Below are positions 18,218 through 27,330 of a stretch of DNA of 64,000 nt, in pieces (position 1 is the stretch's first letter; every line of letters begins with the position of its first letter). The notes under the pieces were generated by a model. That model searched no databases. It was given only the letters and a program-made list of their open reading frames with translations, and had not been told where the DNA came from. The translations under genes and the position numbers were made by a program. The DNA is from Verrucomicrobiales bacterium (GTDB lineage Bacteria; Verrucomicrobiota; Verrucomicrobiia; Verrucomicrobiales; DEV007), in contig PAAG01000024.1 in NCBI GenBank assembly GCA_002698785.1, positions 62,001-126,000 of the forward strand. The letters are read 5' to 3'.

Positions 18218-19774
18218 TTACTCTGCAAGCGTGCCAGCAAGCGCTTTGCGATCGATTTTCCCATTGATCGATTTTGGCATTTCTTCGAGGATTCGTATCG
18301 CATCAGGAACTTTCGCCGGCTCAAGAGTCTCCGAAAGGGCTTTCAGGATCGCTTTTTCGTCGATGCCGTCATCGGAGCGAGTGACAAAAAGATGCAGAGT
18401 GTCGTCCGACTCTCTTTGATGGAGGCTCGCTTCGACGATGCCGTCGATCGTACAGGCTTCGTTTTCGATCTCCACCGGACTGATCCTGTTACCTCTATGC
18501 TTCAACCAGTCATCACTCCGAGCGGAGAAGTAAATGAATCCGTCTTCATCCACCGATCCAGAATCTCCTGTGAATAACTCCACTGCCGCTTCGGGGGCAC
18601 GCTTACGAAATCGTTTCGCGGTTTCTTCTCGGGCTTTCCAATATCCCAGAGCAACATGCCGGCCGCGAACAACAAGCTCACCGACTTCACCGGCAGGGAG
18701 CCGATTTCCCTCTTCGTCGACGGCGTACACCTCTGTTCCCGCCAACGGACGACCAACGGAATCGGAGTGCTCAGAGAACTCGCATGGCTTCATGATGGAG
18801 ACGCGCTTGCACTCTGTCAGGCCATACATGACGAACACTTCCAACCCAGGGAACATATTCTGCATCTCCTCAATGTAAGACAAAGGAAGCCTTTCCCCGG
18901 TGTTGGTAATAGCCCTGAGTTCGGGCAATTCGAGCGGCTTGCGTCGCCCTAAAGCGATCAGGGCAGCGTAGACAGATGGAACGCCAGGAAGCACCGACAC
19001 GCCCGCTTCCTTCATCACTTGAGGAAGACGAGGCCCGACCTGCCCGGGATCTCCGATGTACAATTTCGCCCCGGCCTGAGCAGCCAGAAAAATCTGGTAC
19101 AACCCGTAGTCGAACGCCAGTGGGAGAAAACAGCCAATCGTATCTTCTGATTGATAATTCAGACGATCCTGAATCGCGCCCACCACATAGCAGATGTTCT
19201 CGTGAGAAAGAGTGACACCTCGAGGTGTTCCGGTTGATCCAGAGGTAAAGACGAGGCAAGCGGCATCAACGTCGAATCCATGCCAGCCTCCCATTTGAGA
19301 GGGAGAGTGTTGAGCGTCTTCCCATGAGACCCAGCCTTCGGGAACCGTCTCTCCGGAAACAACAATTTTCGTCTTGATCTCAAATTCCTGCCCAATGTTT
19401 TCGACAGTCGTATCGTCCGCAATCACTGCCACCGGCTCAGCCTGGTCGAGAATCTTAACGAGCCCCTTCGGCTTCAAGTTTGCATTCAGGACGACGTAGA
19501 TTCCGCCCAACAGGGATACAGCATAAAGCGCTACCGCAATTTCGGCTCGGTTCGACATGTGAATTCCCACGCGGTCACCTCGCTTTACCCCATGTTTATC
19601 AAGGTAGAAGGCCAAGCGACGCACCGCTGCCTCTGTCTCCGAATACGTCAATGAGACACCGAAACGGTCTTCCAGATACGTTTCATCAGGCCTGGAATGA
19701 ACGGCGGAGGAGAGAATGCCAGCAACTCCATATCCGGGTTGCCATCTTTGGGCGAGGGTAGGAACTCGACTCAT
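18218..19774 (-). CDS. AMP-forming acyl-CoA ligase
   Basis: A 518-residue member of the ANL superfamily (adenylate-forming ligases). It has the P-loop-like VFTSGSTGTPRGVTLSHEN (about 170-188), the core motif FVMYGLTECKR, FTGDSG (with the ATP-ribose Asp) and a C-terminal KSINGKIDRKAL carrying the catalytic Lys. It activates a carboxylic acid as an acyl-adenylate and usually passes it to CoA or a carrier protein. First gene of the operon with the GNAT-like protein and the glycosyltransferase; similar ligases occur in exopolysaccharide/exosortase loci. No acyl carrier protein gene is adjacent. Divergent from the sulfatase gene at 19916. Confidence 0.88.
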   Translation of the reverse strand: MSRVPTLAQRWQPGYGVAGILSSAVHSRPDETYLEDRFGVSLTYSETEAAVRRLAFYLDKHGVKRGDRVGIHMSNRAEIAVALYAVSLLGGIYVVLNANLKPKGLVKILDQAEPVAVIADDTTVENIGQEFEIKTKIVVSGETVPEGWVSWEDAQHSPSQMGGWHGFDVDAACLVFTSGSTGTPRGVTLSHENICYVVGAIQDRLNYQSEDTIGCFLPLAFDYGLYQIFLAAQAGAKLYIGDPGQVGPRLPQVMKEAGVSVLPGVPSVYAALIALGRRKPLELPELRAITNTGERLPLSYIEEMQNMFPGLEVFVMYGLTECKRVSIMKPCEFSEHSDSVGRPLAGTEVYAVDEEGNRLPAGEVGELVVRGRHVALGYWKAREETAKRFRKRAPEAAVELFTGDSGSVDEDGFIYFSARSDDWLKHRGNRISPVEIENEACTIDGIVEASLHQRESDDTLHLFVTRSDDGIDEKAILKALSETLEPAKVPDAIRILEEMPKSINGKIDRKALAGTLAE

Positions 19775-19915
19775 ATGGAAACCTATATTATAAATTCAAT
19801 AAAAACAATAACCAAGTAATTCTTGGTTTTTCAGGGCTTGGACAGCTCTTTTTCCATGATTCCGCAGAATTCCGGGTTGCTCGATCCTTCGAAATTCGTT
19901 CCCATGTCTCCCGAA

Positions 19916-21379
19916 ATGAATCTCCGCTTCGCTCCCCTTTTCGTTCTGATCTTGGCCAGCTGTTCTTTTTCTTTGGCCTTGGATAAGCCCAATATCCTCT
20001 GGATCACCGGAGAAAACTTCTCGAACGACCTTGGCTGCTACGGTCAGGCAAATATATCCACGCCCAATCTCGACGCGCTTGCTGAGGCTGGAATCCGTTA
20101 CACCAACGTCTTTTCCACCTCTCCTGTCTGTGCTCCGAGTCGCTCCTGTTTTCTGCTGGGCATGTACCAGACAACGACGGACACGCACAACATGCGCTCC
20201 CACCGCGAAGATGATTTCAAGCTCCCCCCTGGAATTCGCCCGATCACGCACCGCCTCAAGGACGCCGGTTACTACACCGCAAATATCACCCATATCGGCG
20301 AGGAAGAAGTCGGCACCGGAAAACTCGATCTCAACTTCGTGAACGAAGGCGACATCTACGAGACCAAACTCTGGAAAGACCTCAAAGGTAAAGAACCATT
20401 TTTCGCCCACATCAACATGCCCGAGGCGGAGTACGATATCTACGACCGCAAATCAGCGGAAAAAGAGCGAGTGCCCTGGGTCGGTGAAGAATGGCATCCC
20501 AAAGTAGCGACCGCCGAGAACGTGACTCCGCCACCCTACTACCCGGATCATCCTGTCGTCCGTGAAGAATGGGCTCGATATCTGAATTCCATCAGTGGTG
20601 CCGATGTTCGAATTGGAAAAATCCTTGAGCAGCTCAAATCCGATGGATTCGACGATAATACGATCGTGATCTTCTTCTCCGACAACGGGCGCCTGACTGC
20701 ACGCGGTATCCACTGGCCGTTCGACCAAGGTCTCCGCGTCCCCATGATTGTTCGCGGAGCGAAGAATTTTCCCGAAATGGGAGGATTCCAGGTTGGCGCC
20801 GTCAGCGACCGAGTGATCAGCCTACTTGACCTCACTGCCACCACCTTATGGATGGCTGGAGTGGATCGACCACTTGGCATGCAGAGCCGCGTTTTCCTCG
20901 GACCGGAGGCCGGACCAGAAAGGACATATGCTTTCGCGGCACGCGACCGCATCGACGAAACGGTCATTCGCATGCGCTCCGTCCACGACAAGCAGTATCA
21001 CTACATCCGGAATTTCACACCCGGCGCGGGCTTTGAAACGCTCAACCGTTACAAAGAAAAGTGCTTTCTGGTGAAACCACTGATGAGAGAACTCAAAGCA
21101 GAAGGGAAACTAACAGGCCCACCATTGGAACTGATGAAGCCTTTTCCGACCGAAATGCTTTTCGATGTAAAAGCTGACCCGCACGAGATCGAGAACCTCG
21201 CTGACTCCAGCAATCCAGAGCATAAAGAAGCCCTGTCCCGCATGCGGGCGGCTCTCGATACCTGGATGGTTGAATCCGGAGACAGAGGCTACATTTCCGA
21301 ACCCGCTGACACTGTTGCTCCCTTTCTCAAGGAAATGCACGACTGGTTCGGCACCCCCGACTGGGAGCCCTATCCTTGA
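19916..21379 (+). CDS. secreted sulfatase (S1 family)
   Basis: A 487-residue sulfatase that hydrolyses sulfate esters of glycans outside the cytoplasm. It has an N-terminal secretion signal (MNLRFAPLFVLILASCS). Within it LASC could be a lipobox (lipoprotein) or the peptide could be cut after SLA; the two cannot be separated here. Active-site motif CAPSR puts the formylglycine-forming Cys at residue 72. Metal ligands appear in the N-terminal WITGEN region and at FSDNGR. The frame is open upstream to 19823, but only the ATG at 19916 (or 19904) gives a proper signal peptide. The 3' end overlaps the convergent sugar-kinase gene by 10 bases. Confidence 0.9.
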   Translation: MNLRFAPLFVLILASCSFSLALDKPNILWITGENFSNDLGCYGQANISTPNLDALAEAGIRYTNVFSTSPVCAPSRSCFLLGMYQTTTDTHNMRSHREDDFKLPPGIRPITHRLKDAGYYTANITHIGEEEVGTGKLDLNFVNEGDIYETKLWKDLKGKEPFFAHINMPEAEYDIYDRKSAEKERVPWVGEEWHPKVATAENVTPPPYYPDHPVVREEWARYLNSISGADVRIGKILEQLKSDGFDDNTIVIFFSDNGRLTARGIHWPFDQGLRVPMIVRGAKNFPEMGGFQVGAVSDRVISLLDLTATTLWMAGVDRPLGMQSRVFLGPEAGPERTYAFAARDRIDETVIRMRSVHDKQYHYIRNFTPGAGFETLNRYKEKCFLVKPLMRELKAEGKLTGPPLELMKPFPTEMLFDVKADPHEIENLADSSNPEHKEALSRMRAALDTWMVESGDRGYISEPADTVAPFLKEMHDWFGTPDWEPYP

Positions 21380-22305
21380 GTCTCGGCTAACATTCCTTCC
21401 ACCTCAGGCAAAGACGGAAGGTTTCCCCTTCCTCCCAGACCTTTCGCACTCAACGCCGCAGTGGCACTCGCAAAACGTGCACAAGCCTTGGCATCATCTC
21501 CTCGACTGAGAGCGAAAAGAAACGCTCCATGAAAGACATCGCCGCACCCCGTTGTGTCGACGACATCTTCTACGGGAAACGCAGGCTGATGAAATGTTTC
21601 CTGTCGATTGATGAGCCAATCGCTCCCATGAACCCCATTTGTGATCCCAACGATATCCGCTCCCCATTGAGAAAGGGAATCAAGCTGGGGCCTTCGTTCC
21701 TGACTTTCTGATAAACACTCGGCAAAATCACGAGCTACGATCAGAATGTCGACATAGGGAAAGAGGTCATGAAATTTCGAATCATATCGGTGTGCTCCTC
21801 CGTCGAAGGAGACCAGCCCACCGTTCTCTTTCACCATTCTTGCGGCATCGATACAGGCAGGCCAATGGCGCCCATTCAGATGTAAAATCGAAGAATTTCC
21901 AAGAGCTTCAAAAGGCAATTCTTCCGAAGAGAAAGGAGTGAAGTCTCCCTCTTCAAAGATGATGTGACGTTCCCCATCCAACTCGCGGACGAGAACTGTT
22001 CCGAAAGTGCTCCGCGCCTCTGCTTCCCGTTTTAGGAAACTGACATCGACACCAAACTTCGTGTAATCCTCGTGGATCAAATCACCACGCCAGTCATCAC
22101 CAATTCGATCCAGGATAGCGGTTTTTGCTCCAAGCCTCGATGCCGCACAAAGAGCAGTAGGCACTGGTCCACCACCCATCAAGGCGGATCGGTGCACTTC
22201 AGTCACGCCTCCCTCAGCAGGGAAAGAAGGAACGATCTTAATGGAATCGAGGATCGACATTCCGATCCCCACGATGTCGAACGAAGGAACTGCGTCCTCC
22301 GGCAT
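21370..22305 (-). CDS. PfkB-family carbohydrate kinase (ribokinase-like)
   Basis: A 311-residue sugar kinase. It shows an N-terminal DIVGIGMSILDSI, the GGGPVPTALCAASRLGAKTAILDRIGDD substrate region, and the C-terminal DTTGCGDVFHGAFLFAL motif with the catalytic Asp and anion hole. The exact sugar or nucleoside is not readable. Its start overlaps the stop of the upstream hydrolase gene by one base, so translation is probably coupled. Proximity to sulfatases suggests a role in catabolism of released sugars (inference). Confidence 0.85.
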   Translation of the reverse strand: MPEDAVPSFDIVGIGMSILDSIKIVPSFPAEGGVTEVHRSALMGGGPVPTALCAASRLGAKTAILDRIGDDWRGDLIHEDYTKFGVDVSFLKREAEARSTFGTVLVRELDGERHIIFEEGDFTPFSSEELPFEALGNSSILHLNGRHWPACIDAARMVKENGGLVSFDGGAHRYDSKFHDLFPYVDILIVARDFAECLSESQERRPQLDSLSQWGADIVGITNGVHGSDWLINRQETFHQPAFPVEDVVDTTGCGDVFHGAFLFALSRGDDAKACARFASATAALSAKGLGGRGNLPSLPEVEGMLAETQG

Positions 22306-23039
22306 CAGCTGGCGTGAGTTTTCAGCCAGGAAACCACTGCCTCAGTCATCTGATCGAGGCCGGCGCCGCTGTAGACGTGATCTACGCCTTCCAGAATCAC
22401 GAGTTCTTTTGGTTCGTAAGAATTGGCGTACAGCTCTTGCCCTTCTTCGACAGGAACAACGTCATCTTTGTCACCATGGAGAATCAGGAAAGGGACCTCG
22501 ATCTTTTCCGTCTTTCCGAGCACGGACTTAATCTTGGCCATGTCTTCCACGAAAGTTTTGGAAAGCGGGCATTCCTTGTCGTCCCACATGCAACCCTTGC
22601 CGGGAGTCTGGCCACCAAATTCTCGATCGCAGAAATCTTTGGTGTGAACCATTCCAGAGAGAGACGCGAGCAACTCGATACGCTCATCTTTCACCGCAGA
22701 CAAAATACCAACGGCAGCGCCCATGCTGTGTCCCATGTAGCAGATCCGATTGTAACCAGCGTCTTCTGCTGCATCGACGACCGCCTTGAGGTCTTTCACC
22801 TCTTTCGTAATCGTGCAGTCTTCGAATTTGCCATCGGAATTCCCGTTACCAGCAAAGGAAAATCGCAGAGCATTGAATCCTTCTTTCTCAAGGGCTTCAC
22901 CCAGCCCGATTGCCCACGGACGATCCTTGTTCCCGGTAACGCCGTGTCCGATGATCACCAGCAGGGAGGTGTCGGAAGGGTCGCCGTGGAATTCATAGTC
23001 GAGTGATTCCTTCGAAGAGTTGAGAATTTCGCGTTCCAT
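22305..23039 (-). CDS. alpha/beta hydrolase
   Basis: A 244-residue cytoplasmic alpha/beta-hydrolase-fold enzyme. The nucleophile elbow is YMGHSMGAA (Ser105); the oxyanion segment is LVIIGHGVTGNKDRP; the acid and base are in LILHGDKDDVVPVEE and EGVDHVYSGAG. These match the serine aminopeptidase S33/esterase-like group. The substrate is unknown. No secretion signal. It is translationally coupled to the sugar kinase that follows, suggesting a joint pathway such as removing an ester from a sugar before phosphorylation (speculative). Confidence 0.8.
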   Translation of the reverse strand: MEREILNSSKESLDYEFHGDPSDTSLLVIIGHGVTGNKDRPWAIGLGEALEKEGFNALRFSFAGNGNSDGKFEDCTITKEVKDLKAVVDAAEDAGYNRICYMGHSMGAAVGILSAVKDERIELLASLSGMVHTKDFCDREFGGQTPGKGCMWDDKECPLSKTFVEDMAKIKSVLGKTEKIEVPFLILHGDKDDVVPVEEGQELYANSYEPKELVILEGVDHVYSGAGLDQMTEAVVSWLKTHAS

Positions 23040-23088
23040 TTGTTGTCTGTAATGTGCGGTTGGGCTGTAAAATGTCTAACGTCGAGTT

Positions 23089-23391
23089 TTAGAATTGTGT
23101 ATCGAATACACGGACCTCTTTGAACCACTTGCTGTAATTATCAACAAACACGTGGTGGTCGTCGTGCACCTGATATGCATTGTGCTTTTCCACGGACTCA
23201 AACTCAAGCACCAGAGCATAGTCAAATGTATTCTGTGTCACAGGACGCTCAGGCGTGCCAGCAGCTTTTCCAAAAGATCCATTCTGGACGACATCGATTT
23301 CAAAAAGCGCGCGGAGACCATCTTCAAACGAAGCCTTGTCTTCCGGAGTGAGCGACTCTTCGAGCCAGAAATATACGTTGTGTCGGACCAT
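23089..23391 (-). CDS. Dabb (stress-responsive A/B barrel) domain protein
   Basis: A 100-residue single-domain protein of the dimeric alpha/beta-barrel (Dabb) family: MVRHNVYFWLEE at the start, and EFESVEKHNAYQVHDDHHVFVDN near the end, are the usual conserved blocks. Biochemical roles in the family vary and none can be assigned. The frame is open to 23427, but ATG 23391 gives the canonical MVRHxVxFxL N-terminus. Located 49 bases downstream of the hydrolase start on the same strand, and 85 bases after metX. Confidence 0.8.
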   Translation of the reverse strand: MVRHNVYFWLEESLTPEDKASFEDGLRALFEIDVVQNGSFGKAAGTPERPVTQNTFDYALVLEFESVEKHNAYQVHDDHHVFVDNYSKWFKEVRVFDTQF

Positions 23392-23476
23392 GGCGCGGAG
23401 CCTAAATGAGCGTCCGAAATTAATCAACCGGCGACTGTGCCGCGATCAAATTTTCCTGAAAGAAAACTTCGTTTTC

Positions 23477-24640
23477 TTAAATGGTCCCGTTCTGCAAAAC
23501 CGCCTGGATATGCGGGGTGTAAAGATCGGGTTCCAGCAGAAAGGAGTCGTGCCCTTTCTCTGAGTGCACCGTAAGGAAAAGATGGGGGACCTCGGCCTGT
23601 TTCAGGTAATCAACAAGGGCGGCCTGTTCTTCAGGATAGAAACAATAGTCTTCGTCGATGCTGAATACGAGGTACTGGTGCCCAGCCTCTTTCGATCGGG
23701 CAAAAAGATCGACGGAATTCAATGCGTCAACCTCTTCAACCGGGTCATACCGACTCCACATTTCGCAAATCCGGAGATAGGTGTTCGCATCGAAGCGGTT
23801 TGTGAATTTCTTGCCCTGATGGAGCATGTAGCTCTCCACATGATCGTGGGCCTGGTACCAGGAAAAGCGATCCTCAGGGTGCACAACGTCCTTGCTCGCC
23901 CTGCGTTCGATCGCATTCAGGTGAACGAAAGTCTTGTGGCTGATCATACGAGCCAGCGCGAGCCCTGTCTCAGGAGGAGCTGAATCATAATACTCCCCCC
24001 CTTGAAAGCTTGGGTCATTCTCGATGGCCAGAATCTGCTCCAGCAAAATGATCCGGTTCAAAACGGTCGTTTTCACTCCCGTCGCAATGGGAATCACCAC
24101 TCGAACTCGATCAGGATACAAAGTCGCAAAAGTCACACAGGCCAGACCGCCTGTTGACGGCCCCACTACTGCCAGCAGTTGTTCGATCCCAAGTGCATCG
24201 AGAAGAGCGGCCTGACTGCGAACAACGTCTCCGACCATAAGGTTCGGAAAGGTGGAGCCATACCGTTTCCCTGTTTCGGGGTCGATACTTGCGGGACCGG
24301 TTGAGCCATAGCAACCACCGAGGTAGTTGGCACAAATGATGAAATACTTATCCGTGTCGAATGCTTTGCCCGGACCAATGAACAGGTCCCACCACCCAGG
24401 CTTACATTCCCCCGTCCAGAATGGGTTATCCGGCACACTGGGGTTGAACCCTGCCGCATGCTGACTCCCTGAGAAGGCGTGAAAAAGAAGCACCGCATTC
24501 GACTTTTCGGCATTCAGTTCGCCATAAGTCTCGTAGGCGATCTCGACATGGTCCAGCTTGGCACCACTCCGGAAAACGAACGGATTGTCCGGAGTCGTGA
24601 TAGTATGGAACTGGGTTTCTACCTGGCCGATTTCACTCAT
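23477..24640 (-). CDS. metX: homoserine O-acetyltransferase
   Basis: A 387-residue alpha/beta-hydrolase-fold acyltransferase of the MetX family, acylating L-homoserine from acyl-CoA for methionine synthesis. Conserved blocks: IAYETYGELN, LFHAFSGSQHAAG, WWDLFIGPGKAFDTDKYFII, NYLGGCYGSTGP, and the catalytic His in SEKGHDSFLLE. The nucleophile elbow reads VGPSTGGL (Ser162), where MetX enzymes more often have a Met or Leu after the Ser. Acetyl versus succinyl specificity cannot be decided by eye, so the call follows the usual annotation. A GC-rich hairpin lies just upstream of the start. Confidence 0.9.
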   Translation of the reverse strand: MSEIGQVETQFHTITTPDNPFVFRSGAKLDHVEIAYETYGELNAEKSNAVLLFHAFSGSQHAAGFNPSVPDNPFWTGECKPGWWDLFIGPGKAFDTDKYFIICANYLGGCYGSTGPASIDPETGKRYGSTFPNLMVGDVVRSQAALLDALGIEQLLAVVGPSTGGLACVTFATLYPDRVRVVIPIATGVKTTVLNRIILLEQILAIENDPSFQGGEYYDSAPPETGLALARMISHKTFVHLNAIERRASKDVVHPEDRFSWYQAHDHVESYMLHQGKKFTNRFDANTYLRICEMWSRYDPVEEVDALNSVDLFARSKEAGHQYLVFSIDEDYCFYPEEQAALVDYLKQAEVPHLFLTVHSEKGHDSFLLEPDLYTPHIQAVLQNGTI

Positions 24641-24649
24641 GGAATCTAC

Positions 24650-24690
24650 GGGGGCGCCAAGGCTATACCAGATCAGGCTTCCGCGCCACC
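24650..24690 (-). repeat. inverted repeat (hairpin) in the metX leader
   Basis: On the transcribed (minus) strand GGTGGCGC pairs with GCGCCCCC with one mismatch, enclosing 25 bases. The stem ends 10 bases before the metX ATG, where a ribosome site would lie. It does not match a SAM-riboswitch consensus that I can recognise. Confidence 0.4.
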
Positions 24691-24776
24691 GTTTTACCTG
24701 TCATAACAAGACAACGCCACAACCATTCGGAATTGATCAAATGAATCGGTACGATAAGCTCTTGTAAAGCACGCCA

Positions 24777-25007
24777 ATGGACTCCTCCGAAGAAGAATTA
24801 GTCGCTCTCGAAGCAGAATTCCCACTCCTATCCGGAACTGCATTCGAACAGGCGAAAGAGGATGCTTTACGAAGCGGTCTCACAGTGCTGTACGTGCGGA
24901 ACGGAAAGCTCCTTCGTCAACATCCGAACGGCACAGAGGAATTTGTAAAGGAAGTTGAAACACTTGTGGACGTGGAGAAGGGCTCCAAAATCAGCATCCC
25001 CAAGTGA
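24777..25007 (+). CDS. small protein, probable antitoxin partner of the zeta-like kinase
   Basis: A 76-residue acidic, soluble protein with no membrane segment. Its TGA (25005-25007) overlaps the GTG start of the zeta-toxin-like gene, so the two are translationally coupled. By position and size it is the candidate antitoxin, although its sequence is unlike the classical epsilon antitoxin and I do not recognise a named family. It contains SGLTVLYVRNGKLLRQHPNG, which could form a beta-hairpin. Confidence 0.7.
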   Translation: MDSSEEELVALEAEFPLLSGTAFEQAKEDALRSGLTVLYVRNGKLLRQHPNGTEEFVKEVETLVDVEKGSKISIPK

Positions 25008-25741
25008 AGGCTATCCCAAGACTCAGGATGTTTGCCGGGCCCAATGGTTCAGGTAAGAGCACCCTGAATAATCTACTGCTTCCCCATCTGATAGGTGTTT
25101 ACGTGAACGCTGATGTAATTGAGCGCACGATAACCGAAACCGGAAAGTTATGCTTGAAGCAATTTGAGATCGCCGGTCACGGAGAAGAACTGATCCAATT
25201 CCTGCAGCACTCCTCTTTTCTTTCATCAGAGAACCTCACGCCATCATCATCATCTGTTTCGGCTGAACGTGAAACAGTCCTCTTTCATTCCTACCCGGTA
25301 AACTCCTACCTGGCATCCGTCATCGCAGACTTTTTGCGAAAGACTCTGATGGTGAAACGGAAAACACTCACCATTGAAACGGTGATGTCTCACCCCTCAA
25401 AAGTCGACCTCCTGAAAAAAGCACAGGAATCAGGCTATCGAACCTATCTGTATTTCATCGCAACCGAAGACCCGCTCATCAATGTTTCTCGTGTGAAAAA
25501 CCGGGTAGCACAAGGTGGACACCCGGTTCCAGAGGAAAAAATCATAGAGCGATACGATCGGTCCTTGAACCTCCTTTTCGATGCCATTCGAAACACGAAT
25601 CGCGCCTACCTCTTTGACAACTCGGGTGAGAATAAGCAAAGAACGTGGCTCGCTGAAGTGACAGAAGGCAACGAAATCGAATTCAAGACCGATAAGATTC
25701 CGGCTTGGTTCAGGCGCTACTTACTGGAGAAGATTTCTTGA
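25004..25741 (+). CDS. zeta-toxin-like P-loop kinase
   Basis: A 245-residue protein with Walker A GPNGSGKST (residues 12-20) and a NAD segment in which Asp37 sits in the place of the zeta catalytic Asp. It also has TIETVMSHPSK and the family signature GGHPVPEEKIIERYDRS (about 171-187). Zeta toxins phosphorylate UDP-N-acetylglucosamine and block peptidoglycan synthesis; related chromosomal proteins may instead use other small molecules. The start is GTG 25004, overlapping the stop of the upstream small gene. A proven toxic function would need experimental support. Confidence 0.82.
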   Translation: MKAIPRLRMFAGPNGSGKSTLNNLLLPHLIGVYVNADVIERTITETGKLCLKQFEIAGHGEELIQFLQHSSFLSSENLTPSSSSVSAERETVLFHSYPVNSYLASVIADFLRKTLMVKRKTLTIETVMSHPSKVDLLKKAQESGYRTYLYFIATEDPLINVSRVKNRVAQGGHPVPEEKIIERYDRSLNLLFDAIRNTNRAYLFDNSGENKQRTWLAEVTEGNEIEFKTDKIPAWFRRYLLEKIS

Positions 25742-25812
25742 TCCTTGCCTCTTGCGCAACACTACCGCCAATCCGCGGTTGATCAAAAACAGACCCGACT
25801 CTTTCTTTCCCG

Positions 25813-27306
25813 ATGAGAATCCCCGCTCTACTGGCTGCTATCGCGGCATCCGCCATGCTGGCAATCGGCTCCGAGACACCGAATATTGTGATCATCTACG
25901 CCGACGACCTGGGATGGGGGGATCTCTCCTGCTACGGAAATACGGATTGGGAAACCCCGAACATCGACCAGATGGCCGCAGAGGGAGCCCGGCTCACGGA
26001 TTTCTACGTTGCCACGCCAAGCTGCGCTCCATCACGGGTCGCACTACTCACCGGGCGGTTTCCGTTTCGGACGGGAGTTCCTTCAAATCCCACTCCCGAT
26101 GCCGGTCGCGACCACGGCATCAAAGCCTCAGAGGTTACTCTCGCCGAGATCCTTAAGAAGAAAGGCTATGCGACAACGATCGTTGGAAAATGGCATCTGG
26201 GCCACCTGCCTGACTTTTATCCCACCAGGCACGGATTCGACTCCTACTTTGGTATTCTTTACTCGAATGATATGCGCCCGGTCATGCTATGCCGCGACGA
26301 GCAGGCCGTGGAATATCCCGTCGTTCAGTCTTACCTCACCCAGAGATACACCGAAGAGGCGACCCGCTTTATCGAGGAAAATAAGGATGGTCCCTTTTTC
26401 CTCTATTTTCCTCATGCGATGCCTCACAAGCCATTAGCAGCCGCCGAAGACTTCTATTCCCCCGAAACTCCGGCAGATCTCTACGCCGATGTGATTCGTG
26501 AACTCGATTGGTCTGTGGGCGAAGTGCTCAAGAAACTCAAAGAGCTCGATCTGGACGAAAACACCTTGGTGATGTTCTCTTCGGACAATGGCCCATGGTA
26601 TGGCGGCAGCACCGGTGGCCTGAGGGGAATGAAAGGTTCGGGCTGGGAAGGCGGCACACGCGTCCCCGGAATTTTCCGTTGGCCGGGAAAAATCCCCGCC
26701 GGAGAAACCATCTCTTCCCCCTGCGCCACCGTGGATGTATTACCCACTGTCTGTGGGCTGACCGGAGCGGAGAAACCAGCGTACCCTCTCGACGGAGCGG
26801 ACATCTGGCCACTGCTATCAGGGAATGGAAAAGCAGATCCTGAACGCGCCGTCTACACCTGGAACGGGACAGCGCTGCATGCCGTCCGCCAAGGAAAATG
26901 GAAGCTCCATGTCACGGCCGCGAGAGCGCGCCCGCGAGGCAAGAAGTCGGAAACCTGGCTGGACGCTCGCGCACCCGATGGAGCGACCATCATTGCCCCA
27001 AACGAGCAATACCAGCCTTGGCAATACCCATCACCTGAAGATACCGAAAACACGGCCCCGGCAAAACCGTGGCAGCTCTTCGACCTCGAATCCGATCCAG
27101 GGGAGCAGAACGATGTGACTGATCAATACCCTGAAGTCGTTGAGAAACTTCGGAAAATCGCCGAAACAGCCCTCGAAGACACGGCGGATGTTGAAGTTCC
27201 CAGGTATCCGAAGCCAGTCACCCGAATCTATTCTGGTCCCGGCCGTATCACTAAAGATGCGCCGGTCCCCATTGACCAAGTCATTGAAACGAGCCGAAAT
27301 CGCTAA
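25813..27306 (+). CDS. secreted arylsulfatase-like sulfatase
   Basis: A 497-residue S1 sulfatase with an N-terminal signal peptide (MRIPALLAAIAASAMLA). The active-site motif SCAPSRVALLTGR gives the formylglycine Cys at residue 71. Other conserved blocks are IYADDLGWGDLSCYG (metal Asp pair), VGKWHLGH and FSSDNGPW. This is closer to arylsulfatase A than the other two sulfatases in the window. It is followed after 24 bases by a third sulfatase gene on the same strand. It requires a formylglycine-generating enzyme, which is not encoded intact in this window. Confidence 0.93.
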   Translation: MRIPALLAAIAASAMLAIGSETPNIVIIYADDLGWGDLSCYGNTDWETPNIDQMAAEGARLTDFYVATPSCAPSRVALLTGRFPFRTGVPSNPTPDAGRDHGIKASEVTLAEILKKKGYATTIVGKWHLGHLPDFYPTRHGFDSYFGILYSNDMRPVMLCRDEQAVEYPVVQSYLTQRYTEEATRFIEENKDGPFFLYFPHAMPHKPLAAAEDFYSPETPADLYADVIRELDWSVGEVLKKLKELDLDENTLVMFSSDNGPWYGGSTGGLRGMKGSGWEGGTRVPGIFRWPGKIPAGETISSPCATVDVLPTVCGLTGAEKPAYPLDGADIWPLLSGNGKADPERAVYTWNGTALHAVRQGKWKLHVTAARARPRGKKSETWLDARAPDGATIIAPNEQYQPWQYPSPEDTENTAPAKPWQLFDLESDPGEQNDVTDQYPEVVEKLRKIAETALEDTADVEVPRYPKPVTRIYSGPGRITKDAPVPIDQVIETSRNR

Positions 27307-27330
27307 AATCATCCCTTTATTCCCCCACCC

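Noticed and set aside
24641-24776. SAM riboswitch in front of metX
   Set aside because: The sequence shows a hairpin but not the conserved core of a SAM riboswitch class that I can recognise; kept only as a repeat.
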